52,935 nt of DNA from contig JAOMTQ010000007.1 in assembly GCA_028355955.1 (NCBI GenBank), positions 1 through 52,935 of the forward strand, in the 5' to 3' direction. Positions 15,285 to 23,418 of this stretch are shown piece after piece. Origin of the DNA: Methylophilaceae bacterium (lineage in GTDB: Bacteria; Pseudomonadota; Gammaproteobacteria; Burkholderiales; Methylophilaceae). Position 1 is the stretch's first letter. The number at the start of each line of letters is the position of its first letter. The translations under genes and the position numbers were made by a program. The notes under the pieces were generated by a model. That model searched no databases. It saw only the letters and a list, made by a program, of their open reading frames with translations, and was not told the DNA's origin.

Positions 15285-15587
15285 ATGGAATCGATCGTTG
15301 AATTCACTATGCACGCAAAGCCCGGCAGATATGCGGATGTTCTCGCTGCCTATAGTGAATTTGCCCAGGCTTTCCAAGAGGCAGTACCTGCCGACCGTTT
15401 GATTCTCATCACAGGAGATCCTGCGAGCGGGCTTATCCGGGGTATCGGCGTATTCACTGAAAAGCAAATTGCCGCTGATGTTTACAGCATGCCTTTCTTT
15501 GCAAAATTCAATGACTCAATCTCTGACCTCATTACGGAAACGCCCGAGCGCACAGAGTTGGATTTGATTCACCTTTACCAGGTCTAA
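15285..15587 (+). CDS. GC-rich orphan protein, possible alpha/beta-barrel monooxygenase-like fold, 100 aa
   Basis: I chose the ATG at 15285, with 'aaaggag' 6 nt upstream, over a GTG at 15207 that lacks a ribosome site. The 100-residue product begins 'MESIVEFTMHAKPGRYADVL'. The pattern of strand, helix with 'AYSEFAQAFQE', strand 'RLILITGDP' and a final strand 'LDLIHLYQV' recalls small dimeric ferredoxin-like (ABM/EthD-type) barrels, but I cannot assign it. The gene is close to half GC by eye, clearly above the AT-rich neighbourhood, and lies just outside attR. Recent transfer, independent of the island, is likely. Confidence 0.7.
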   Translation: MESIVEFTMHAKPGRYADVLAAYSEFAQAFQEAVPADRLILITGDPASGLIRGIGVFTEKQIAADVYSMPFFAKFNDSISDLITETPERTELDLIHLYQV

Positions 15588-15868
15588 GCCTAAATTTTCA
15601 AATTTTGAGCATTGCCATTCGAAGCCGTAATAGGCGGCCTGCGCCAGAAAGAGTCTGAGCAGGTCAGGACATCCGGGTCACACGCCCGGGTATCTCGTAA
15701 TTTATGGGGCGTAATCCTGGGATCAAGCCACTGTTCTCGTTCAGGTACGACTTCTTAACACCAAAAACCTTCCTGTATTAGGGGATCAAAGCCTTAACAA
15801 ACTTCTAAAATTCGTTAATACTTAATTTCTATTGTATCAATAGGTTTTTTTTATCTTTTATTCTTGTA
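15588..15868. other. GC-rich non-coding stretch, possibly structured
   Basis: No convincing gene is visible. The first 190 bases keep the high GC of the preceding gene and contain short inverted repeats, for example GCCG/CGGC near 15631 and CCGGG/CCCGG near 15674. The composition then falls back to AT-rich before the Fur box. It may be the tail of the transferred segment or a non-coding RNA, and I do not recognise a family. Confidence 0.4.
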
Positions 15869-15889
15869 ATGCGAATGATTCTCATTTAC
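15869..15889 (+). promoter_or_regulatory. Fur box
   Basis: TGCGAAT-G-ATTCTCA (15870-15884) is a 7-1-7 inverted repeat with 6 of 7 paired positions, matching the Fur consensus TGATAATnATTATCA in form. It lies about 40-50 nt upstream of the next gene. It predicts iron-dependent repression of the 15923-17059 gene pair. Confidence 0.7.
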
Positions 15890-15922
15890 AATAAGATTTA
15901 TTGTTGAAAATGTGAGATTAAA

Positions 15923-16420
15923 TTGGAATCAAAAACTAATACTGAAACAAATTCAAAATCAAAAGATTTTTTAAAGAAAAGTGCACTAAACATATTAGAT
16001 TTAGATACATCAGAGATCATGGTTATCTGGTCTTTACGGCATTGGGCTGCATGCTCTATTACCGGCGAAGATCCTAAAGATTTATTTATAATATGCAGAG
16101 AGCAACACCAACTCCCAGACATCTCAGTACTAATTGAAGAGGTGGTGTATGGAATTGCTGAGGGAACAGATGAAAAGGGACCAATCGGGGGCGAGCTTTG
16201 TGACCATATTCATTACGGAGAATTTAAAATACTCGAAGCAATATGTATGCTGCAAAACGATATGTACGAGGATGCTATGAATTCCTTATTTGGTTGGCTA
16301 AAAAAATATCAGGGAAGGAAGGTATTAAAGTGTTTAAATGCGTTATCGGTATTCCTAGACCAATCAAACCTAATAATCCCACCCCGAGCACAATACAGAA
16401 ATAATCTCATAACACACTAA
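15923..16420 (+). CDS. Putative iron-regulated orphan protein, 165 aa
   Basis: I do not recognise this protein. The only start that preserves the full frame is TTG at 15923; an ATG at 16019 would give a 133-residue protein starting 'MVIWSLRHWAACSITGED'. It has no signal peptide. The sequence looks all-helical, with 'LIEEVVYGIAEGTDEKGPIG' and 'EAICMLQNDMYEDAMNSLFG', and a Cys/His-containing patch 'GGELCDHIHYGE'. A Fur box lies upstream, and the S4-type gene follows after 12 nt, so the two are probably one iron-repressed operon. Confidence 0.7.
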   Translation: MESKTNTETNSKSKDFLKKSALNILDLDTSEIMVIWSLRHWAACSITGEDPKDLFIICREQHQLPDISVLIEEVVYGIAEGTDEKGPIGGELCDHIHYGEFKILEAICMLQNDMYEDAMNSLFGWLKKYQGRKVLKCLNALSVFLDQSNLIIPPRAQYRNNLITH

Positions 16421-16432
16421 AAGAGAAAAAAT

Positions 16433-17059
16433 ATGCTAAGTAGAAATAGAAGGAATCAACCAAAAAATAAATTATCAAGACAGATGGGTGAAAACATTTG
16501 GGGTAGAGAAAATTGCCCAACTAATGTAAGGACATATGGGCCTGGTCAACATGGACCAAAAGGAGTCAGACGGAGAAGCGATTATGGTGTTCAGCTAAGA
16601 GAAAAACAGAAACTTAAGGGCTATTATGGAAATATTGGAGAAAAACAATTTAGAAATATCTTTAAAGAGGCTGCCGCTTCCAAGGGTGATACAAGTGAAA
16701 ACCTCCTTGTCTTGTTGGAATCAAGATTAGATGCCATTGTTTATCGTTCTAATTTTGTACCCACCGTCTTTGCAGCTAGACAATTTATCAATCACAAGCA
16801 TCTAAAGGTCAACGGTAGTGTTGTCAATATATCTTCATATAAATGTAAACCAGGAGATGAGATTCAAGTTAAAGAAAAAAGCAGATCGTTTCCCTTTGTG
16901 ATTGATTCAGTTCAAAAATTAGAGAGAGATCTTCCAGAATATATAAATCTTGATGTTAAAGAATTTAAAGCGACCTACATTAGATACCCATCTTCAGATG
17001 AAATACCATACCCGACTATGATGAGCCCGGGTTCAGTTGTTGAATTTTATAGCCGTTAA
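16433..17059 (+). CDS. rpsD: 30S ribosomal protein S4, divergent (probably second copy)
   Basis: The 208-residue protein has the S4 layout: an N-terminal basic region, 'SDYGVQLREKQKLKGYYGNI', the S4 RNA-binding domain with 'ENLLVLLESRLDAIVYRSNF' and 'ARQFINHKHLKVNGSVVNIS', and the C-terminal 'PGSVVEFYSR'. The N-terminus 'NKLSRQMGENIWGRENCP' differs from the 'GPKCKLSRREG' form of the betaproteobacterial S4 in the rpoA operon and looks more like the alphaproteobacterial type. It is outside any ribosomal operon and follows an orphan gene behind a Fur box. I infer a transferred or alternative S4, perhaps used under iron limitation; whether a standard rpsD exists elsewhere cannot be seen. Confidence 0.85.
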   Translation: MLSRNRRNQPKNKLSRQMGENIWGRENCPTNVRTYGPGQHGPKGVRRRSDYGVQLREKQKLKGYYGNIGEKQFRNIFKEAAASKGDTSENLLVLLESRLDAIVYRSNFVPTVFAARQFINHKHLKVNGSVVNISSYKCKPGDEIQVKEKSRSFPFVIDSVQKLERDLPEYINLDVKEFKATYIRYPSSDEIPYPTMMSPGSVVEFYSR

Positions 17060-17145
17060 TTTTTTAAATAAAAGAACCTTTTTAATTATTGGTAGTCATG
17101 TTAATTAGAAACAAGTTTGAATATACATAATTTGGAGAATACAAA

Positions 17146-17604
17146 ATGTTTTTAAAAAATTTACTTGCCTTAATTTTAACTTTTTCTATTGGAACTGTTA
17201 TGGCAAAAGATCACCAAGTAAAAATGCTAAACGGCAAGGCACCAGATATGTTTGTTTTTGAGCCCGCTGTGATTAAAATCCAAAAAGGAGATACTGTCAC
17301 ATGGTCAGGGGATGCAATGCATAACTCTGCTTCTATCAACAATATGCTCCCCAAGGGTGCGTCACCGTGGGAGGGTAAATTAACGAAAGAGGCAGGTGAG
17401 GTTTCAATATCAGTGAAGTTCGAAACTGAAGGTGTCTATGGCTACAAATGTACACCTCACGAAATGTTCGGTATGGTTGGGTTGGTTTTAGTTGGAGATC
17501 CAAGTTCAAACCTTGACAAGGCTACTTCCGAAGGTAAAAAAATTGAGGGTAAATTTGCAGCAGGTAAGGGTAGATTTTCAGAATACTTTTCTCAAATAAA
17601 ATAG
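17146..17604 (+). CDS. Pseudoazurin (type I copper protein)
   Basis: The 152-residue protein has a signal peptide ending 'GTVMA' (about 20) and a cupredoxin fold. The four copper ligands are in place: His59 ('AMHNSAS'), then Cys102, His105 and Met110 in 'KCTPHEMFGMVG'. The ligand spacing and 'GVYGYKCTPHEMFGMVGLV' identify pseudoazurin rather than azurin or plastocyanin. It should shuttle electrons in the periplasm, possibly from a methanol dehydrogenase cytochrome or to a reductase. A good ribosome site 'ttggag' precedes the start, and it is a single-gene unit. Confidence 0.92.
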   Translation: MFLKNLLALILTFSIGTVMAKDHQVKMLNGKAPDMFVFEPAVIKIQKGDTVTWSGDAMHNSASINNMLPKGASPWEGKLTKEAGEVSISVKFETEGVYGYKCTPHEMFGMVGLVLVGDPSSNLDKATSEGKKIEGKFAAGKGRFSEYFSQIK

Positions 17605-17641
17605 CCTAATTTGTAATTAATAGATTTATACAGGTTCATAT

Positions 17642-17698
17642 GAGGCCGACATTCCAAGTGGCATGGATCATGCAAAATATTCATGTGATGTTGGCCTC
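17642..17698. other. Long imperfect hairpin between pseudoazurin and cryptochrome
   Basis: An 11-bp stem (17642-17652 with 17688-17698, one G-U) encloses a second perfect hairpin GCATG-GAT-CATGC (17661-17673). No T-run follows, so it is not a standard terminator. It may be an mRNA end-processing structure, a small RNA or a binding site. Confidence 0.45.
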
Positions 17699-17711
17699 CT
17701 CCCAAAATATC

Positions 17712-17737
17712 TTTGTACTTACAAACTATCTTATAAT
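17712..17737 (+). promoter_or_regulatory. Candidate operator and -10 of the DASH cryptochrome gene
   Basis: TATAAT at 17732-17737 lies 42 nt before the ATG. Just upstream, TTTGTA-CT-TACAAA (17712-17725) is a perfect 6-bp inverted repeat over the place where the -35 would be, which suggests a regulator site, perhaps light-responsive. Confidence 0.4.
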
Positions 17738-17779
17738 TAGTAATTCCAAAAAAAATAAATTTTATAGTTTTAAGTTCAT

Positions 17780-19054
17780 ATGAAGTCAATATATTGGTTT
17801 AGAAATGATCTGAGAGTAATCGACAATCTCGCATTAAATGAAGCAATTGAATCTTCTGATGAGATTTTTTTTGTGTATGTGCAAGATGTGAAGAGCTTCA
17901 AGGATACTGAGTGGAGGTTCTCCCGCATGGGGCCGCACAGAAAGTTATATTTATCCCAAGGCCTCAATGCTTTGCAAGAAACACTGAGTAATTATGGACA
18001 TTCCTTGAATTATTATTTAGATGACACAGTGGATGGATTGCTTAAGCTTGTAGAAAAATTCCATATTGATCGTATTTACTGTGAATGTATTGATTCTCAT
18101 GAAGAGCTTAATGAAGAAATAAGGTTGAGAGGGCATAAAGTTGATTTATATTCTTATTATCAATCAGGTTTGTTTTTAAATGATCAAATCCCCTTTAACT
18201 TAAACGAGCTCCCCGATGTATTTACAAAGTTCAGAAAAGCAATTGAATCACGAGGGGTTAAGCCTATTAAACCCTCACCAATCAATCAAGGAATAAATGC
18301 AATTAAATCAATTGTTGATGAGGAATCAAATGAAATTGAAATCAAGCAATTAAGCTACCCAAAGAGTTCCTTTCCTATTTCTGAAAATAAATTTTTTGGC
18401 GGGGAGGACAAAGGCTTTGCATTCCTAGAGTCCTATTTTAGCTCAAATAAACCCTCTACTTATAAAAAGACAAGAAATGAATTAATGGGAATAGACTTTT
18501 CAACAAAATTTTCACCATGGTTAGCAAGTGGCTATATTTCATCAAGACAAGTTTATGATTTTTTATCGAGTTACGAATCAAGTGTAATAAAAAATGAGAG
18601 CACCTATTGGATATTTTTTGAATTACTTTGGAGGGAATACTTTAGGCTTATCTTTAAAAAGTATGGAAAAAAAATATTTCATAAGCATGGCCTTGGTTTC
18701 TCAGATGAAAAGGTTAGTCATTATCCTGAAAAATTTGAGTTATGGAAGGAAGGAAGAACAGATAGTGATTTCATTAATGCAGGTATGAGGGAACTAAAGG
18801 AGACAGGTTTTCTTTCTAATAGAATGCGCCAGATTGTTGCAAGCTTTTTAGTTAACGAATTATCATGTGACTGGAGGGCAGGGGCTGCTTGGTTTGAATC
18901 TCAGCTTATTGATTATGATGTTTTCAGTAATCATTGTAACTGGGCTTATATTGCAGGTCATGGAACAGATCCTCGAGGAGGTAGGCATTTTAATATTAAA
19001 AAACAAAAATCTTCTTATGATCCAAACGGCTTATATGAGAGGTTTTGGAGTTAG
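17780..19054 (+). CDS. DASH-type cryptochrome/photolyase
   Basis: The 424-residue flavoprotein has the N-terminal antenna domain starting 'SIYWFRNDLRVIDN' and the FAD domain. DASH hallmarks are 'LPDVFTKFRKAIE' near 150-165, 'SPWLASGYIS', 'LLWREYFRL', and the final 'CNWAYIAGHGTDPRGGRHFN' with 'YDPNGLYERFW'. DASH proteins repair cyclobutane dimers, chiefly in single-stranded DNA, and may signal blue light. It is convergent with blh and overlaps its stop by 4 nt. An inverted repeat in the promoter suggests regulation. Confidence 0.93.
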   Translation: MKSIYWFRNDLRVIDNLALNEAIESSDEIFFVYVQDVKSFKDTEWRFSRMGPHRKLYLSQGLNALQETLSNYGHSLNYYLDDTVDGLLKLVEKFHIDRIYCECIDSHEELNEEIRLRGHKVDLYSYYQSGLFLNDQIPFNLNELPDVFTKFRKAIESRGVKPIKPSPINQGINAIKSIVDEESNEIEIKQLSYPKSSFPISENKFFGGEDKGFAFLESYFSSNKPSTYKKTRNELMGIDFSTKFSPWLASGYISSRQVYDFLSSYESSVIKNESTYWIFFELLWREYFRLIFKKYGKKIFHKHGLGFSDEKVSHYPEKFELWKEGRTDSDFINAGMRELKETGFLSNRMRQIVASFLVNELSCDWRAGAAWFESQLIDYDVFSNHCNWAYIAGHGTDPRGGRHFNIKKQKSSYDPNGLYERFWS

Positions 19055-19944
19055 ATAATTTTGGCTTTGGTGAAGTGCATTATTTTTGGTAAAAGCATGT
19101 GTGCAATTGTTAGGCATGCCAGAATTGGGAACACAATTAAAAAACCTTCAGCACTTAGGTCCAGATTTAAATAAATAATTATTAGGGTAATGGGGGTAGT
19201 AAATAGTAAAAGCCAAAGCGTATCAGAGAAAAAATTAAAATTGTAGTTAATTAGTGCTCTCATTCCATGCAATATACAGAAATAAAACCCAAACCAAACT
19301 AACGGGTGCAGGTAGTATCCTAATAACACCATGATGATCAATTCCCCCACTAGTAGTAAATAAATCTTATCTTTCATTTTAAAAAAATTAAATAGTACAT
19401 AACTAGATAAAAAGATAAGGTTTAAAGAGACTAAGTATTGTAAAAATCCAAGTGAAGAGGGGAGAGTATTACTTTCTGTTAACAAATAAAATATTTCACC
19501 AACACTTGAATGATGAAATAACACTGGCATAAAAGTCATAGCAAAACCCCAACTATATTCTAAATATTTTTTTTTGCTAGCAATGTATGCAAGGTCTGAA
19601 TGACCAAAATGAATAATTGATATGAAGAGCAAAATAAACAGACCTAAGCTGGGAGATAGAACCCATAAGAATAGCCCTAAAAGAGAAATTGATATGTAGA
19701 TAAAATAAAGTATGAAGGAATTTTTCTTACTTCCGTTGTCCCAAATAATTTTCCCATCGAATGCACCGTGACTAATCCCCAATGTACTTATTAAAAGAAA
19801 TGAAATTAAAAGAATGGGGTTTGTATTTGAAAGAAGCTTAAAATCTAAATTTGAATGAGTTGTTGGGATAAGAGAAAAGTATAAGGACAAAAGGACCAGA
19901 CCACTAATAATGACGAATATTTGGTGTTTTAGTACCTTACTCAT
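19051..19944 (-). CDS. blh: Beta-carotene 15,15'-dioxygenase (Brp/Blh family)
   Basis: The 297-residue integral membrane protein has about eight hydrophobic segments. The conserved His clusters are present: 'GISHGAFDGKIIW' near 56, 'SIIHFGHSDL' near 110, and 'ILHGMRALINY' near 220, expected iron ligands. It cleaves beta-carotene into two retinals. It is the last gene of the rhodopsin-crt cluster and overlaps the crtY stop by 4 nt, which fits its role as the final step of retinal supply. Confidence 0.94.
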   Translation of the reverse strand: MSKVLKHQIFVIISGLVLLSLYFSLIPTTHSNLDFKLLSNTNPILLISFLLISTLGISHGAFDGKIIWDNGSKKNSFILYFIYISISLLGLFLWVLSPSLGLFILLFISIIHFGHSDLAYIASKKKYLEYSWGFAMTFMPVLFHHSSVGEIFYLLTESNTLPSSLGFLQYLVSLNLIFLSSYVLFNFFKMKDKIYLLLVGELIIMVLLGYYLHPLVWFGFYFCILHGMRALINYNFNFFSDTLWLLLFTTPITLIIIYLNLDLSAEGFLIVFPILACLTIAHMLLPKIMHFTKAKII

Positions 19945-21068
19945 TTCTTCTTCAAGAGACCCTTCAACATTAATCCTTTTGGCATACTCATGATGATATT
20001 TATAATATCTGTCCGTGATGGTTTATCTGATAAAAATTTAATAAGCGATTTATGATTTGATTTACTAAAAAGATTAATAAATAAATCGGGACTTTTATCC
20101 GGATAATTTTTAATGACTCTAAGGAAAATTTTATCAAAAAAATCAAGCAATGGATTTGGAATATATTTAAAAGATAATAAATTATTTTTCTTTAAAGTTT
20201 TACCCTTATGCATTGAAAGCCAATTTGCAATTTTTCGCATAGAATAACCAGATGAAGCCCTTACCATGCCAGCACTTGTACCTATCTTAAATATCTTTTT
20301 ATTTTTTTTAGCTTCTATTAGCACCATAGGAATAATACCTCTTTCAGTTTTAAGTATTTTATAGGTCCCATATTTTTTTAAATTTTTTGTATGCTTACTT
20401 TGAAGTTTTTTTAAATTTGGATTTTTAGAAAATAAAGTCGTCTCAACAAGAGCTCTTTTTTTAGTGAAAGGGAGTTGATAAATAAATTCTGTTTCAGTTT
20501 TATTTTTTGAAAATGACATTATAGTTGCTTCAAATTTATTAAAATAATTAGAGTTAACTTCAATTTCGTTACCAATAAATGCTTGTTGAATATATTCAGA
20601 TTTAATTTCACTTTTCTCTATCTTAGGCCTACTATCAATGATATATCTAGAGGAGAAATTGCCATTCGAACTGGCTACTTGAATTTTTTTACCCATCTCA
20701 TTTACTCTTTTTACCTTTGTGTTATATAGAGTTTCAACCTGTCCTTTTATTTGTCTTGAAAGTTTCTTTAAGGTGGCATGACCATCATGGTAAACATAAC
20801 GATAAGGCTGGATATCTTTTTTAATTTTCTCCCCATTATTCTCAATTAATATTTTCTCCCATCGATGTTTTGCTCTAAGTTTGAATTGTTTTTCAATATC
20901 AATTAATCCAGGACCCTCCCAAACACAAAAGGACTGGTTATTAGTAATAGACTTTTTTTGCTCTAAAACTAGAACCGATAATTTAGTTTTTTGTTTAAGC
21001 ATCTTGGATAAGAACATAAGGCTAGAGAGACCTGCTCCAATTACGATGATGTCATATTCAGTTTTCAT
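19941..21068 (-). CDS. crtY: Lycopene beta-cyclase
   Basis: The 375-residue FAD-dependent CrtY-type cyclase has the N-terminal dinucleotide fold 'DIIVIGAGLSSLMF'. Family motifs are 'IYQLPFTKKRALVETTLFS' near 200, 'RGIIPM' near 242, and 'GMVRASSGYSMRKIA' near 270. It converts lycopene to beta-carotene. The first base of the ATG is the last base of the crtB stop (TAATG). Lys content is unusually high for the enzyme but similar to its neighbours. Confidence 0.94.
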   Translation of the reverse strand: MKTEYDIIVIGAGLSSLMFLSKMLKQKTKLSVLVLEQKKSITNNQSFCVWEGPGLIDIEKQFKLRAKHRWEKILIENNGEKIKKDIQPYRYVYHDGHATLKKLSRQIKGQVETLYNTKVKRVNEMGKKIQVASSNGNFSSRYIIDSRPKIEKSEIKSEYIQQAFIGNEIEVNSNYFNKFEATIMSFSKNKTETEFIYQLPFTKKRALVETTLFSKNPNLKKLQSKHTKNLKKYGTYKILKTERGIIPMVLIEAKKNKKIFKIGTSAGMVRASSGYSMRKIANWLSMHKGKTLKKNNLLSFKYIPNPLLDFFDKIFLRVIKNYPDKSPDLFINLFSKSNHKSLIKFLSDKPSRTDIINIIMSMPKGLMLKGLLKKK

Positions 21069-21955
21069 TAAAAATTTGTATCCGGGAGATCTTCAAGTGA
21101 AGCATGTAATTTACTTTCATGTAAGGGCTTATCAATGACATTTGAAAGATTAAGTAATGTTTTAATTGTTAGGTTAAGCTTTTCAAATTTACTAAGGAAT
21201 ACCCGCTGTTCATTAAAAGAACAATTTTTTTGTATTATCTTGTGCCCTATACCCTGATAAATATTGGATGCCACCAAAAATGACCTTTTAATTTTTTTTG
21301 GTAGCTGATTGATTCCATATACACCACTTTGATAATACTGATCAGCTAATATGATAAGTTTATCTCTTGCACCATTAATTATCATCAAGTCAGTTTTTGA
21401 TGGAGCTTTATAATTATCTATTTCTAGGGAGGCGGTTTCACTCTTAGGTAAATATATTCGACCAATTTGAGCATCTTCTTTAATATCACGGCATATATTT
21501 GTTAGTTGCATCGCAATGCCAAAATCAATAGCAAAATATCTTAGCTTTGAATTATGTATATCTAAAACATCACATATCATCAGACCAACAACCCCAGCAA
21601 CGCGATAACAATATTTTAAAAGCTGGCCCAGGTCAGCCGGTTGTTTGAAGCCTATATCGCTCAATTGCCCCTTTAGGAACTCATTTATAATTTCTTGTTT
21701 TGGATGTAGCTTGTTATCGATACCCTTAAATTCTTCGAATATTTCTTTATATTGATTATTATTCATAAGCGACATTATTCTAGTTATCTCTTTTTTAGCC
21801 TCAGAGCTTTTTTTTGATGTGTCGACGAGATCATCAAGCCTTCGACACATTGCATAAACGGCAAACAATTTATTTGCTGTGTCTTTATCCAAAAACCAAG
21901 AAGCCCAAAAAAAAGACTTACCATGCTTCTGCATGACTTTTGAGTAATTACTCAT
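21068..21955 (-). CDS. crtB: Phytoene synthase
   Basis: The 295-residue enzyme of the squalene/phytoene synthase family has both Asp motifs: 'CRRLDDLVDTS' near 40 and 'NICRDIKEDAQIGRIYLP' near 150. The N-terminal 'SNYSKVMQKHGKSFFWASWFL' is typical of CrtB. It joins two geranylgeranyl diphosphates to phytoene. It overlaps the crtI stop by 4 nt. It is distinct from HpnC and HpnD of the window and placed by its operon. Confidence 0.95.
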   Translation of the reverse strand: MSNYSKVMQKHGKSFFWASWFLDKDTANKLFAVYAMCRRLDDLVDTSKKSSEAKKEITRIMSLMNNNQYKEIFEEFKGIDNKLHPKQEIINEFLKGQLSDIGFKQPADLGQLLKYCYRVAGVVGLMICDVLDIHNSKLRYFAIDFGIAMQLTNICRDIKEDAQIGRIYLPKSETASLEIDNYKAPSKTDLMIINGARDKLIILADQYYQSGVYGINQLPKKIKRSFLVASNIYQGIGHKIIQKNCSFNEQRVFLSKFEKLNLTIKTLLNLSNVIDKPLHESKLHASLEDLPDTNF

Positions 21956-23418
21956 GGGTATAAAATCTTCTCAACTGCCTTTGCTGAATTAATTACACCA
22001 GGCACACCAGCGCCAGGATGTGTGCCTGCGCCTACATAAAATAAATTTTTATACCTACCATCTTGGTTATGCGTTCGAAACCATGCTGATTGCCTTAAAA
22101 TAGGGGCTATTGAGAAGCCACTTCCAAAGGGTGTTCTATAATTCTTTTGAAAGTCTTTTGGTGTCATCGAAAAGACATCTCGCGCATTTTCTTTTATGCT
22201 CGGCATGATTGTTCTTCCTAAAGCATCAAGGATCTTATTTGAAAACTGCACTTTAATTCTATCCCAATTCTGATTGCCTTTTAGGTTTGGAACGGGGACG
22301 AGTGCGTAATAGCTGTCATGACCTTTAGGTGCAAATGATGAATCAGTACAAGTGGGCCTATGGAGATAAATAGAGAAATCCTCTGCTAGTTTATGGTGAT
22401 CAAAAATATCTTTGAGTAGCCCCTTATATCTTGGCCCCATCCAGATTGTATGATGGGCAACATTTTTATATTGTTTTTTTGATCCAAAAAATAAGACAAA
22501 AAGACCCATAGAGTGCTTAGCAAACTTATTAACGAAGGCATTATGAAGCGATATTTTTTTTCTACCGATGAGCTCGGTTGAGACTTGAATAGGGTCAGCA
22601 TTAGTGATGATAAGATCAAACCTTTGACTTTGACCATTTGTAAAATTAAGCTCTGTAATTTTATTACCTTTAGTTGATAGACGCTCAACATCATGTTGAT
22701 ATTTTATTTTAATACCTTGTCGCAACATCAGTTTTTCAAGTTCCTGAACAAGCTTACCTGTTCCTCCCATACAGAAGTAAATACCCCATTTCTGCTCTAA
22801 AGAGTGAATGAGGGCGTAAATAGAGGAAGTTTGAAATGGATTACCTCCAACTAACAATGGTTGGATTGAGAATGCTTGTCTTAGATTAGGATGTTCTAAA
22901 TATCTTGAAACAAAAGTGTATACGGATTCATACCCCCGCATTTTAATAATTGCAGGTGCGTATTTAATCATTGTCATGATTTTATGGAAGGGGTGCCCAG
23001 CTAATTTTTGATATCCTAATTCAAATATTGCATTTGCCTCTTTAAGCATTTTTAAATAACCATCTACATCTTTCGGCGAAATTTTTTCAATTTGAGCAAG
23101 CATTTCTTCTCGATTAGGACCATAGTCAAATTGTGTTTGATCATGGAAGTTGAATCGGTACCATGGATCTAATGGTCTAAAGTCTAGGTGGTCATCAAGT
23201 TTTTCGTCAAATAATTCAAATAATTCACGGAATAAATAAGGTGCTGTAATAACAGTAGGACCTGCATCATGGATATATCCATTTTTTTTGAATACTTGAG
23301 CGCGACCACCCAACGTATCTAGCCTCTCAAAAAGCGTAACATCAGCACCTCGTGCACGAAGCCTAAGTGCTGCCGCGATTCCACCAAAACCTCCCCCAAT
23401 AATTCCAACCTGTTTCAT
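21952..23418 (-). CDS. crtI: Phytoene desaturase
   Basis: The 488-residue FAD enzyme begins with 'VGIIGGGFGGIAAALRLRARG', the dinucleotide fold, followed by 'ERLDTLGGRAQVF'. The C-terminal 'NLFYVGAGTHPGAGVPGVIN' is the CrtI signature. It makes lycopene from phytoene. It overlaps both crtE and crtB by 4 nt. Confidence 0.96.
   Translation of the reverse strand: MKQVGIIGGGFGGIAAALRLRARGADVTLFERLDTLGGRAQVFKKNGYIHDAGPTVITAPYLFRELFELFDEKLDDHLDFRPLDPWYRFNFHDQTQFDYGPNREEMLAQIEKISPKDVDGYLKMLKEANAIFELGYQKLAGHPFHKIMTMIKYAPAIIKMRGYESVYTFVSRYLEHPNLRQAFSIQPLLVGGNPFQTSSIYALIHSLEQKWGIYFCMGGTGKLVQELEKLMLRQGIKIKYQHDVERLSTKGNKITELNFTNGQSQRFDLIITNADPIQVSTELIGRKKISLHNAFVNKFAKHSMGLFVLFFGSKKQYKNVAHHTIWMGPRYKGLLKDIFDHHKLAEDFSIYLHRPTCTDSSFAPKGHDSYYALVPVPNLKGNQNWDRIKVQFSNKILDALGRTIMPSIKENARDVFSMTPKDFQKNYRTPFGSGFSIAPILRQSAWFRTHNQDGRYKNLFYVGAGTHPGAGVPGVINSAKAVEKILYP

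Noticed and set aside
15619-15766. Open frame of about 50 codons in the GC-rich non-coding patch
   Set aside because: Only a TTG could start it, there is no ribosome site, and the translation resembles nothing known. GC-rich DNA has few chance stops.
17642-17698. Hairpin as a rho-independent terminator of pseudoazurin
   Set aside because: No T-run follows the stem on either strand, so I listed it only as a structure of unknown role.
21952-23418. CrtI as the missing HpnE
   Set aside because: The sequence has the CrtI C-terminal signature and sits between crtE and crtB, which explains it fully.
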